NCBI GenBank assembly: GCA_007693335.1
Contig: REDU01000137.1
Span: forward strand, 1 to 47,928
DNA: 47,928 bases
Reading direction: 5' to 3'
DNA from: Ilumatobacter sp.
Lineage (GTDB): Bacteria > Actinomycetota > Acidimicrobiia > Acidimicrobiales > Ilumatobacteraceae
Part shown: positions 33,111-41,409 of the stretch, one piece after another
How the letters are laid out: the number at the start of each line of letters is the position of its first letter
Numbering within the stretch: the first letter of the stretch is position 1
Made by a program: the position numbers and the translations under genes
Notes under the pieces: model-generated
What the model was told of the DNA's origin: nothing
The model's input: the letters and a program-made list of their open reading frames with translations, nothing else
Database searches by the model: none

Positions 33111-35321
33111 TCAGACCAGGTGGACGGTGCGCCGACCGGCCTCGCCGGCCACGAGTTCGCCGATCACCCACGTGGGCTCAGGGATGCTCGCCTGCAGATC
33201 GGTCACCCGGTCGGGTGCGCAGACGACCACCATGCCGATGCCCATGTTGAGGGTGCGGTGCAGTTCGTGGGTGTCGACCCCGGTGGCGAGTTCACGGACG
33301 AGTCGGAACAGCGGGGGAGTGGGCCACGATGCCAGGTGGACCACGGCGTCCACACCGTCGGGGAGCACCCGGGGGACGTTCTCGGGGATGCCGCCGCCGG
33401 TGATGTGGGCGAGCGCCTTCACGTGGCCGCCGTCGATGGCGGGCGTGAGCAGGTCGAGGTACGAGCGGTGTGGCTCGAGGAGCGTGTCGCCGAGCGCCCG
33501 GTCGAACCCGTCGGGCACGACGTCCATCGGGATCCAGGCGAACAGCTTCCGGAGGAACGAGTACCCGTTGGTGTGCGGGCCGCTGGAGGCGACGCCCAGC
33601 AGGACGTCACCCACGGCGATGTCGTCGCGGGGGAGGAGTTCGGCGCGTTCGGCCACACCCACCAGCGTGCCGGCGATGTCGAACGCGCCGGGGGCGTAGA
33701 CGCCGGGCATCTCCGCCGTCTCACCGCCCAGGAGCGCGCATCCGGCGGCCGAGCAGGCCTCGGCGATCCCGGTCACCACCTCGGCCACGAGGTCGGCGTC
33801 GAGGCTGCTGGCGGCGATGTAGTCGAGGAAGAACAGCGGGCGGGCGGACTGCACCAGCACGTCGCCCACGCAGTGGTTCACGATGTCGTGACCGACGCCG
33901 CGAACGAGACCGAGTTGGGCGGCCAGTTCGACCTTGGTGCCGACGCCATCGGTGGATGCCACGAGCACCGGATCGTCCATCGCTGCGATACCGGCTGCCG
34001 AGAACGCCCCGCCGAAGCTGCCGACCCCGCGCAGCACGGCGGGACCGTGGGTGGACTCGACCGCTGCCTTCATGGCCCCCACCGCCCGGTTGCCCTCGTC
34101 GATGTCGACCCCGGCGGCGGCGTACGAGGTGAGCTGGGCGCCGGGCGCTCGCCAGCCGATGTCGCGCCGCACCTGCATGCCGTCGAACCGGACCTGGTCC
34201 ACCGCCCGGTACGCCGCCGCGCGTGCGTGGGCGAGATCGGATCCGAGCCCGGTCACGGCGAGCACCCGACCACCGGTGACGACTCCCGTTCCGGCGTGGT
34301 CGTCGACGCGCATCCCGGCGGGGAACAGCACTGCATCGTCGCCGAGCTCGCCGATCTCGACGGTGGCACCGGTGACGGGCTGCGTCGGGTATCCCGGTGC
34401 TGCCGCCACCACGGTGACGGCCGCACCGCTCGTCACCACGATCTGTTCGGTGTCGAGCGCCCCGTGGGTGCACGCGAGGGCGTGCGCGGCGAGGTCGGAC
34501 CCGAGCAGAGGGAGCACCGCCTGTGTCTCGGGGTCGCCGAACCGGCAGTTGTACTCGATGAGCCGAGGACCGTCGGAGGTGAGCATGAGCCCGGCGTACA
34601 GCACACCGACGTACGGCGTGCCGGCGGCGGCGAGATGATCGATCACGGGCTGCACGAACGCGGCCACCAGATCGTCGGCGTCGTGGGGCACGGGTGCCGG
34701 TGCGTAGGCGCCCATCCCGCCGGTGTTCGGGCCGGTGTCGCCCTCGCCGATCCGCTTGTGATCCTGCGAGAGCGGCAGTGCGCGGGCCGTCACGCCGTCG
34801 CAGAGCGCCAACAGTGAGCACTCGGGGCCGGTGAGGCGCTCCTCGAGCACGAACGGACCCGAGGCGGCGATGTCCCGGATGGCCGCCACGGTCTCGTCGT
34901 GGCCACGAGGCACGATCACGCCCTTGCCGGCCGCCAACCCGTCGAGTTTCACGACCACGGGCCGGTCGAACTCCTCGTACCAGGCCAGGGCATCCTCGAC
35001 CGACGTGAATCGTTCGAACTCGGGCCCGGGCACGCCCAGCCCGGCGGCGAGCTCGCGTGCCCAGCCCTTCGACGACTCGAGGCGGGCGAGCTCGGCCGTG
35101 GGGCCGAAGCAGGGCACGCCCCGGCGCGCGCACTCGTCGGCCACCCCGGCCACGAGGGCGGCCTCGGGACCCACGATCACGAGATCGATCCCCGTGGTGT
35201 CGAGCGACGACGCCACGTGATCGGGCCCGAACGCGACCGTGGTGACCTCGTGATCGTGGCGCCGGCACGCCCACTCGATGGCCGACTCGCGGCCACCGTT
35301 GCCGACCACCAGCACGTGCAT
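33111..35321 (-). CDS. purD/purM: PurD-PurM fusion: GAR synthetase and AIR synthetase
   Basis: One uninterrupted 736-residue frame carries two purine enzymes. Residues 1 to about 392 are PurD (phosphoribosylamine-glycine ligase, ATP-grasp): HVLVVGNGGRESAIEWA, VVVKLDGLAAGKGVIV, DHKRIGEGDTGPNTGGMGAY, ending in RRDIGWRA. After about six residues PurM begins (AIR synthetase): SYAAAGVDIDEGNRAVGAMK, GTDGVGTK-type VASTDGVGTKVELA, LLGGETAEMPG, ITGGGIPENVPRVLP. Both halves are complete. The ATG at 35321 overlaps the purF stop by 1 nt (TGATG). It is the last gene of the purSL unit. Yeast ADE5,7 has the same order, and vertebrate GART adds PurN. Confidence 0.92.
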   Translation of the reverse strand: MHVLVVGNGGRESAIEWACRRHDHEVTTVAFGPDHVASSLDTTGIDLVIVGPEAALVAGVADECARRGVPCFGPTAELARLESSKGWARELAAGLGVPGPEFERFTSVEDALAWYEEFDRPVVVKLDGLAAGKGVIVPRGHDETVAAIRDIAASGPFVLEERLTGPECSLLALCDGVTARALPLSQDHKRIGEGDTGPNTGGMGAYAPAPVPHDADDLVAAFVQPVIDHLAAAGTPYVGVLYAGLMLTSDGPRLIEYNCRFGDPETQAVLPLLGSDLAAHALACTHGALDTEQIVVTSGAAVTVVAAAPGYPTQPVTGATVEIGELGDDAVLFPAGMRVDDHAGTGVVTGGRVLAVTGLGSDLAHARAAAYRAVDQVRFDGMQVRRDIGWRAPGAQLTSYAAAGVDIDEGNRAVGAMKAAVESTHGPAVLRGVGSFGGAFSAAGIAAMDDPVLVASTDGVGTKVELAAQLGLVRGVGHDIVNHCVGDVLVQSARPLFFLDYIAASSLDADLVAEVVTGIAEACSAAGCALLGGETAEMPGVYAPGAFDIAGTLVGVAERAELLPRDDIAVGDVLLGVASSGPHTNGYSFLRKLFAWIPMDVVPDGFDRALGDTLLEPHRSYLDLLTPAIDGGHVKALAHITGGGIPENVPRVLPDGVDAVVHLASWPTPPLFRLVRELATGVDTHELHRTLNMGIGMVVVCAPDRVTDLQASIPEPTWVIGELVAGEAGRRTVHLV

Positions 35322-36796
35322 CAGGCGAGCACGCCCTCGAACGACAGCTTCGTCTGCGCCGAGCCCACGGCGATGGGGTACCGACCGGTGAAGCATGCGT
35401 TGCAGTAGCCGTCGCGCTGGTCCTCCTGGGCGGCCACGGCGCGCATCATGCCGTCGAGCGAGAGGAACGCGAGGCTGTCGGCGCCGATGAGATCGACCAT
35501 CTCCGGGACGGTGTGCCGAGCCGCCATGAGGTCGCCGTCGTGGCCCATGTCGACGCCGAAGTGGCAGGCGTGGGTGATGGGCGGACACGTGATCCGGAGG
35601 TGGACCTCCGTGGCGCCGGCGTCGCGCACGAGCTTCACCAGGGGTCCGGCAGTGGTGCCGCGGACCAGTGAGTCGTCGATCATCACGACCCGCTTGCCCC
35701 GGAGGTTCTCGCCGAGCGCGTTGAACTTCAGCGCCACCCCCCGCTCGCGGATGTCCTGTGTGGGTTCGATGAACGTCCGCCCGATGTAGCGGTTCTTGAT
35801 GAGTCCGTCGTTGAACGGCAGACCGCTGGCCCGGGCGTAGCCGATCGCGGCGGGGATGGAGGAGTCGGGCACCGGGATCACCACGTCGGCGTCGACGAAC
35901 GCTTCGTTCGCGAGCTCCTCGCCCAGCCGCTGACGCACCTCGTGCACGCTGCGGTCGGCCCACACCGAGTCGGGCCGCGAGAAGTAGACGAACTCGAACG
36001 TGCACCGGGCAGGGGTGGTGGCCGGAGCGAGCGCCTGGTGACGGATCAGTTCGGCCCCGCGCAGGGTGATCATCTCGCCGGGTCGGACCTCGTCGATCTC
36101 GACGCATCCGAGCGTGGCGAGCGCGCAGGTCTCGCTGGCGACCGCGTGGCCGCCGGCGGGGAGACGCCCGACGGAGAGTGGCCGGAACCCCCAGGGGTCT
36201 CGGACGGCGATCACCTCGTCGGCCATGAGCATCACCATCGAGAACGCGCCCTTCCACGCCGGCAGGGTGCGTTCGAGACGCTCCTGCCAGCTGGTTCCCC
36301 CCGCGGCGGCCAGCATGAGCGTGAGCACCTCGGTGTCGCTCGTGGCCGTGAGTCCGAACCCGCGCTGGAGCAGCTCGTCGCGTAGGGCGGGGGCGTTGAC
36401 CAGGTTGCCGTTGTGAGCCACGGCGAGCGGACCGTGCATGGTCTCGACCAGGAATGGCTGGATGTTGCGGTGCGAGCTGCCGCCGGTCGTGCTGTACCGG
36501 GTGTGGCCGATCGCGTGATAGCCGGTGAGCGGTGCGAGCGCCTCGGGTGTGAACACGGTCGACACGAGGCCCGGGTCCTTGTGGAGGCGGGCCCGCTGCC
36601 CGTCGCTCACGGCGATGCCGGCGGCCTCCTGGCCGCGGTGCTGGAGCGCGAACAGCCCGAAGAACGCGAGCTGGGCCACACCGTCGCCGTGCGGCGTGGA
36701 GATCCCCAGCACCCCGCACTCGTCGTGGGGATGGTCATCGAACTCGGCCGCGTGGCCGCTTCGGACGTGGACGGGTTGTTGATGAGGAGTGGTCAC
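35321..36796 (-). CDS. purF: Amidophosphoribosyltransferase, Fe-S type
   Basis: PurF makes phosphoribosylamine from PRPP and glutamine, the first committed purine step. Cys27 in HDECGVLGI is the N-terminal nucleophile after removal of a 26-residue propeptide. The glutaminase domain has GHTRYSTTGGS and HNGNLVN. The PRPP motif is VVMIDDSLVRGTT. Cysteines in ARCTFEFVYF, HACHFGVD and YCNACF match the four [4Fe-4S] ligands of the Bacillus-type enzyme. 491 residues. The GTG at 36796 overlaps the purC stop (GTGA); the longer frame up to 37222 is a shadow of purC. Confidence 0.97.
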   Translation of the reverse strand: MTTPHQQPVHVRSGHAAEFDDHPHDECGVLGISTPHGDGVAQLAFFGLFALQHRGQEAAGIAVSDGQRARLHKDPGLVSTVFTPEALAPLTGYHAIGHTRYSTTGGSSHRNIQPFLVETMHGPLAVAHNGNLVNAPALRDELLQRGFGLTATSDTEVLTLMLAAAGGTSWQERLERTLPAWKGAFSMVMLMADEVIAVRDPWGFRPLSVGRLPAGGHAVASETCALATLGCVEIDEVRPGEMITLRGAELIRHQALAPATTPARCTFEFVYFSRPDSVWADRSVHEVRQRLGEELANEAFVDADVVIPVPDSSIPAAIGYARASGLPFNDGLIKNRYIGRTFIEPTQDIRERGVALKFNALGENLRGKRVVMIDDSLVRGTTAGPLVKLVRDAGATEVHLRITCPPITHACHFGVDMGHDGDLMAARHTVPEMVDLIGADSLAFLSLDGMMRAVAAQEDQRDGYCNACFTGRYPIAVGSAQTKLSFEGVLA

Positions 36797-37803
36797 AGCA
36801 GTCCTGCCGTCGTGAGGTGGTGGACGATCCGCTCGCCCACAGGGTACGTGCCCGGTTCGAAGCGGCGGCCGACCAGGCGCTGATAGGCGTCGATGTAGCG
36901 CGCCGAGGTGGCGGTCCAGATCTCGTCGGGGAGCTCCGGCACCGGCCCGTCTCCTCGGTAGCCGAGGTCGGCGAATGCCCGTCGGACGACCTCTTTGTCG
37001 AGGCTCTCGGGCTCGTCGCCCGCAGCGACGCGTGCTTCGTAGGTGCTCGCCACCCACCATCGCGACGAGTCCGGGGTGTGGACCTCGTCGATCAGCAAGA
37101 GTGTGCCGTTGTCGGCCACGCCGAACTCGTACTTGGTGTCGGCCAGCAGCAGTCCGGCGGCCGCGCCCACCGTCATGCCGTGGTCGAACACGGCCAGGGC
37201 GATGGTCTGCACCTGCTCCCACAGGTCAGGATCGACGAGCCCCCGCTCGACCACCTCGGCGCAGCTCAGCGGTTCGTCGTGACCGCCAGCCGCGCCAGCG
37301 CCCTCTCCGCTCGTGGCGGGACCCTTGGTGGTGGGGGTGATGATCGGGCGGGGGAGCGGGGTGTTCTTCCGGAGGCCGTCGGGGAACCGGTGACCGTCGA
37401 TCGTGCGCTGGCCCTCGGAGTATCGGCGCCACAGCGAGGTGTCGGTCACGCCGGTGATGTGGCCGCGAACCACCACCTCCACCGGGAGCGGAGTGGCCGA
37501 ACGGGCCACGAGAACGTTTGGGTCGGGCACGTCGATCACGTGGTGACGCGCTCCGTGTCGGGCGAGCAGGGGAGCGATCTCACCGAACCACCAGGCGGCC
37601 AACTCGTTGAGCACCTGCCCCTTGTACGGAACCCCGGCGATCACGCGGTCGAAGGCCGAGAGGCGGTCGGTGGTGACGAGCAGCCGCCGATCGACCCCGT
37701 CGGCATCCGGTCCGAGCCCGTACGAGACGCGGACCTTGCCGTCACGCCGGTCGGGGAGCGGGAGATCGATGTCGACGAAGGGCTCGAGTTCGGATCGTCG
37801 CAT
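36793..37803 (-). CDS. purC: SAICAR synthetase
   Basis: PurC condenses CAIR with aspartate using ATP. The 336-residue protein resembles the larger, eukaryote/actinobacterial-like form rather than the 240-residue E. coli form. Visible motifs: TTDRLSAFDRVIAGVPYKGQVLNELAAWWF, EVVVRGHITGVTDTSLW, PIITPTTKG, and LADTKYEFGVADNGTLLLIDEVHTPDSSRWW. A Gly/Ala-rich stretch after TTKG (about 168-180) looks like a loop insertion. The ATG at 37803 overlaps the purQ stop by 1 nt; the stop overlaps purF. It sits within the purSL-Q-C-F-DM operon. Confidence 0.96.
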   Translation of the reverse strand: MRRSELEPFVDIDLPLPDRRDGKVRVSYGLGPDADGVDRRLLVTTDRLSAFDRVIAGVPYKGQVLNELAAWWFGEIAPLLARHGARHHVIDVPDPNVLVARSATPLPVEVVVRGHITGVTDTSLWRRYSEGQRTIDGHRFPDGLRKNTPLPRPIITPTTKGPATSGEGAGAAGGHDEPLSCAEVVERGLVDPDLWEQVQTIALAVFDHGMTVGAAAGLLLADTKYEFGVADNGTLLLIDEVHTPDSSRWWVASTYEARVAAGDEPESLDKEVVRRAFADLGYRGDGPVPELPDEIWTATSARYIDAYQRLVGRRFEPGTYPVGERIVHHLTTAGLL

Positions 37804-38525
37804 CAGGTCTCCCCGGCGGCCAGGACGCCGTTCCGGAACAGGTGGAGACCGAGGTGGGCGACCGGATCGACACCGCGGTCGTGGCGCGGGTGCTGTCGGG
37901 CCACGACGTGGTTCTCGGGGTGCGGCATGAGACCGAGGACGCGGCCCGAGGCGTCGCACACCCCGGCCACGTGGTCGACCGAGCCGTTCGGGTTCGGGCC
38001 GCGGTACCGCAGCGCGATCTGCCCGGCGGCGGCCAGCGCGCCGGGATCGGGGTGCACGTAGCGACCTTCACCGTGGGCGATCGGACAGTGGACGGCCTGG
38101 TCGAGCCCATGGGTCCAGACGCAGCGCGAATCGGGCACCGGATCGAGCTCGACCCAGCGACAGTCGAACCGACCGTCGAGGTTGTGACCGAGCGCTCCGG
38201 GGAGCAGACCCGTACGGGTGAGCACCTGGAACCCGTTGCAGATGCCGATCAGTGGTCGACCCCGGGCCACGAAGTCGCGGAGAGCATCGCCGAGCCCCAG
38301 CTCGAGGTCGAGAGCCAGCATGCGCCCGGCGCCGAGGGAGTCGCCGTAGCTGAAGCCGCCGGCCACCAGCGCGAGTCGCGACGAGGTGAGCAGCTCCGGC
38401 CGGGCGATCAGTTCGGCGGCCGTGACGACCTGCGGCGCGGCTCCGGCCAGCTCGAGGGCGAGCACGGCGTCGGGGTCGCGGTTGGTGCCCGGGCCGGTCA
38501 CCACGATCGCGGGGACGGCGCTCAC
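37803..38525 (-). CDS. purQ: FGAM synthase glutaminase subunit
   Basis: PurQ supplies ammonia from glutamine to PurL in step 4 of purine synthesis. This class I glutamine amidotransferase has 240 residues. The nucleophile Cys is in GICNGFQVLT; the catalytic His/Glu pair is in LMPHPENHV. GGFSYGDSLGAGRM is a PurQ signature. The GTG at 38525 overlaps the purSL stop (GTGA). The glutaminase has stayed a separate gene although PurS is fused to PurL. Confidence 0.96.
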   Translation of the reverse strand: MSAVPAIVVTGPGTNRDPDAVLALELAGAAPQVVTAAELIARPELLTSSRLALVAGGFSYGDSLGAGRMLALDLELGLGDALRDFVARGRPLIGICNGFQVLTRTGLLPGALGHNLDGRFDCRWVELDPVPDSRCVWTHGLDQAVHCPIAHGEGRYVHPDPGALAAAGQIALRYRGPNPNGSVDHVAGVCDASGRVLGLMPHPENHVVARQHPRHDRGVDPVAHLGLHLFRNGVLAAGET

Positions 38526-41323
38526 GGATGCGCTCCGTGCGAGGTGAATGCATCGACCAGCTCACTGACGTCGATCGGCGCGAGGCCGGCGATCGAGAGG
38601 ATGGGCTCGTCGGTCACCTCGCCGAGCACCACGATCGCGTCGTCGAGCACGTCTTCGAGCAGGGGGAGGTCGCCGGGGGCCACCTCCAGTAGGAACCTGC
38701 CGGTGGACTCAGCGAACAGCGCCACCGCGAGGTCGGGATGGGGGAGGACCTCGACGCGGACCCCGAGTCGTCCGGCGATGCACATCTCGGCGAGCGCGAC
38801 GGCGAGCCCGCCCTCGCTCACGTCGTGGCACGCCTCTACCAACCCGCCCATCATCACGCGGTGCAGCCGGCGGTACCGCACGGGTGCCGTGGGGTCGGAC
38901 TGCGGCACGATCCCGGGATGATCGGGTTCGCCCAGGACCAGGTCGAGGTGCGAGCCGGCGAACTCCTCGGCCGTGGCGCCGAGCAGCACCAGCACGTTGC
39001 CCGGTCGGCGGAGCACCGGTGTGATGCGCCGCTCGACGTCGGGGTGGTGGGCCACCGCGGTGATCACCAGCGTGGGTGGCACCGCGTGGCGCCGACCGTC
39101 GGAACCGGTGTACTCGTTGTTCAGCGAGTCCTTGCCCGAGACGAACGGCGCGGCGTGCGCCGCTGCACCGGCGCAGCACCCGTCGACCGCGGCCACCAGC
39201 TCGCCGAGTGTGGACGGTCGCCGAGGATCACCCCACGAGAAGTTGTCGAGCAGCGACACCCGGTCGGGATCGGCACCGACGGCCACGACGTTGCGGATGG
39301 CCTCGTCGACCACGGCGCGTGCCATGGCCTCCGGGTCGTGGAGGCCGTACCACGGGTTCACCCCGATGCCGATCGCGAGACCCTGTGCCTCGAGCGGTGC
39401 GGCCAGCAGTACCCCGTCGGCCGGCGCATCGCCCTCGACGCCGACCAACGGGCGGACGAGCGTGGCCCCGCCGATCTCGTGGTCGTAGCGGTGGATGGTG
39501 CCGGCTTTCGAGGCGATGTTGCGGTGCGCCAGCAGGGCGAGCAGCACGGCACGTGGGTCGTCCACCGTGCGTCCGGTGGCGGTGCGCGACGGTGTGGGCA
39601 TCTCGGCGGTCATCTGGCGTTGTGGTCGACCGTCGTGGAGGAAGTCGGTTCGAAGATCGAGCACGGTCCGTCCCGAACTGCGCACCACGAGGCGCTGGTC
39701 GCCCGTGAAGTGTCCGATGTCGGACATCTCGACGCCGGCGGCGTCGCAGCGGGCCTGCAGCTCCGCGAGGGAACCGGTCGGCACCGCCACCACCATGCGT
39801 TCCTGGGCCTCCGACAGCCAGATCTCCCAGGGCTCGAGTCCGGCGTACTTGAGTGGGACGAGGTCGAGTTCGACGTCGGCGCCCACGCCCTCGGCCATCT
39901 CGCCCACGGCCGACGACAACCCGCCCGCACCGCAGTCGGTGATGGCCGAGTACAGGTGCTCGGCGCCCACGAGCACGTCGATCAGCAGCTTCTCGGTGAT
40001 GGGATCGCCGATCTGGACACTGGCACCGGCGACGGTACCGGTGGTGGCGTCCATCGTGAGCGACGAGAACGTGGCCCCCCGGATGCCGTCGCGACCCGTG
40101 CGGCCACCCAGCACCACCACCCGGTCGCCCACCCCCGGGCCGTCGTGGGGGTCGCGCTCGGCGGCCACACCGATGCAGCCGGCGAACACGAGCGGGTTGG
40201 TGGTGAAGCCAGGGTCGTAGAGGATCGCCCCGGCCACGGTGGGCAGGCCGATCTTGTTGCCGTAATCGGCCACGCCGTCGATCACGCCCTCGCGGATGCG
40301 GCGGGGGTGCAGCGATCCGTCGGGCACATCCGCCAGCGAGATGTCGGGCGGGCCGAAGCAGAGCACGTCGGTGACGGCGACCGGTCGGTGCGCGGCGCCG
40401 AGCACGTCGCGGATCACACCGCCCACACCGGTGTTGGCGCCCCCGAACGGCTCGACCGCGGACGGATGGTTGTGGGTTTCGGCCTTGAGCGCCACCGTGA
40501 TGCCGTCGCGGTACGACACGATGCCGGCGTTGCCCACGAACGCCGAGCGCACGAACGGTGCGGCGATGGTGTCGGTGCAGTCGCGGAGCGCGACCAGCAT
40601 GGGTGGGCGGTCGATGCCGTCGTCGGTGGTGAGCGCCGCACGGAACGTCTTGTGGGCGCAGTGCTCACTCCAGGTCTGGGCGATGGTCTCGAGCTCGACG
40701 TCGGTGGGGTCGCGCCCCTCGGCCTCGAAATGGGCCTGCACGGCCAGCAGCTCCTCCGGATCGAGCGCCAGCGACCGCAGCTCGCCGAGGGCGCCGAGTT
40801 CGGTGGCGCTCAACCCGCGCATCGGGACCGTCACGGCGGTGGTGGTCCGGGCGGTGTCGTCGAGCGTGGGCGGCTCGACCGGTGCGGGGCCCCAACGCTC
40901 GATGATGGGGTTGGCCACCACGCGTCGCACCACCTCCTCGGCCAGCTCGGGATCGGTCCCGGCCGCGAAGATGATCCGGCGCCCCGTCGCAGCGCCGTCG
41001 AGCGGCACGTGCAGGCGTTCGGCTGCCGTGAGCAGGGTGGTGGCACCGGCATCGGTCACGCCCGGGAGGAGCGTGATCTCGATGGCGTGGCGCGCCTCAG
41101 GGCCGGGCGTTTCCCAGGTGGACGTCTGCAGGAGCGGCTCGACCAACAGCGACTCGAGCGCAGCGAGGTGCTCATCGGAGAGGGCGCCCAGCGCGAACAC
41201 GATGTCTGACACCTCGACGTGGCCGATCTCCACGCCGAGCTGCGCAGCTGCGCTGGAGATGGCCGTTGCCCGTGGGTCGGGATCGATCGACGAGATCGTC
41301 AGCCGGTGCCGTGCTCCCACCAC
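38522..41323 (-). CDS. purL: FGAM synthase: tandem PurS-like domains fused to PurL
   Basis: A 933-residue protein. Residues 1-148 contain two PurS-like halves: one ends LLVEPLLQTSTW (about 60-70), and the other begins HAIEITLLPGVTDAGA and ends VVANPIIERW, as PurS does. From about 175 the protein is the PurL synthase: QTWSEHCAHKTFR, AETHNHPSAVEPFGGANTGVGGVIRDVLG, GDRVVVLGGRTGRDGIRGATFSS, GAGGLSSAVGEMAE, and DVSEGGLAVALAEM. PurS normally is an 80-residue separate subunit next to PurQ and small PurL. Starts GTG at 41323 or 41320 follow TAGGGT; I list the first. It leads a six-function purine operon. Confidence 0.93.
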   Translation of the reverse strand: MVGARHRLTISSIDPDPRATAISSAAAQLGVEIGHVEVSDIVFALGALSDEHLAALESLLVEPLLQTSTWETPGPEARHAIEITLLPGVTDAGATTLLTAAERLHVPLDGAATGRRIIFAAGTDPELAEEVVRRVVANPIIERWGPAPVEPPTLDDTARTTTAVTVPMRGLSATELGALGELRSLALDPEELLAVQAHFEAEGRDPTDVELETIAQTWSEHCAHKTFRAALTTDDGIDRPPMLVALRDCTDTIAAPFVRSAFVGNAGIVSYRDGITVALKAETHNHPSAVEPFGGANTGVGGVIRDVLGAAHRPVAVTDVLCFGPPDISLADVPDGSLHPRRIREGVIDGVADYGNKIGLPTVAGAILYDPGFTTNPLVFAGCIGVAAERDPHDGPGVGDRVVVLGGRTGRDGIRGATFSSLTMDATTGTVAGASVQIGDPITEKLLIDVLVGAEHLYSAITDCGAGGLSSAVGEMAEGVGADVELDLVPLKYAGLEPWEIWLSEAQERMVVAVPTGSLAELQARCDAAGVEMSDIGHFTGDQRLVVRSSGRTVLDLRTDFLHDGRPQRQMTAEMPTPSRTATGRTVDDPRAVLLALLAHRNIASKAGTIHRYDHEIGGATLVRPLVGVEGDAPADGVLLAAPLEAQGLAIGIGVNPWYGLHDPEAMARAVVDEAIRNVVAVGADPDRVSLLDNFSWGDPRRPSTLGELVAAVDGCCAGAAAHAAPFVSGKDSLNNEYTGSDGRRHAVPPTLVITAVAHHPDVERRITPVLRRPGNVLVLLGATAEEFAGSHLDLVLGEPDHPGIVPQSDPTAPVRYRRLHRVMMGGLVEACHDVSEGGLAVALAEMCIAGRLGVRVEVLPHPDLAVALFAESTGRFLLEVAPGDLPLLEDVLDDAIVVLGEVTDEPILSIAGLAPIDVSELVDAFTSHGAHP

Positions 41324-41327
41324 GGCA

Positions 41328-41377
41328 ACCCTACGGAGTCCGACCTGACGCGGACGTGGTTTGGACGAAATGTCAGC
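41328..41377 (-). promoter_or_regulatory. purSL operon promoter with putative purine operator
   Basis: On the minus strand TAGGGT (41328-41333) lies 4 nt before the GTG at 41323, or 7 nt before the next GTG at 41320. The 17-mer GCTGACATTTCGTCCAA (41361-41377) lies 27 bp upstream of the -10, and 41 nt before the GTG at 41320, exactly as at purN. On the other strand it lies just upstream of the -10 of the phosphatase gene. Confidence 0.65.
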
Positions 41378-41393
41378 ACCGATCCGCTCCCCC

Positions 41394-41409
41394 TAGCCTC
41401 CCGGTCGTG
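41394..41409 (+). promoter_or_regulatory. -10 of the histidine phosphatase gene, leaderless-type
   Basis: TAGCCT at 41394-41399 lies 7 nt before the GTG at 41407. This decides the start against the longer open frame from 41266. No Shine-Dalgarno is seen. Confidence 0.55.

Noticed and set aside
33111-36719. An even longer fusion in which the PurD-PurM frame extends upstream through purF
   Set aside because: Residues upstream of the ATG at 35321 are Arg/Pro-rich shadow of purF. The TGATG junction with purF and the PurD N-terminus HVLVVGNGG fix the start.
38738-41209. An 823-codon open frame on the plus strand, antisense to purSL
   Set aside because: It is a shadow of a high-GC gene: composition is rich in His, Gly, Arg and Asp without recognisable motifs, while the minus strand encodes clear FGAM synthase motifs along its whole length.
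41361-41399. The 17-mer as the -35 of the histidine phosphatase promoter (TTGGAC to TAGCCT)
   Set aside because: The spacing would be 27 bp, and the second copy of the 17-mer has no matching -10 on that strand, whereas the purine side is conserved in both.
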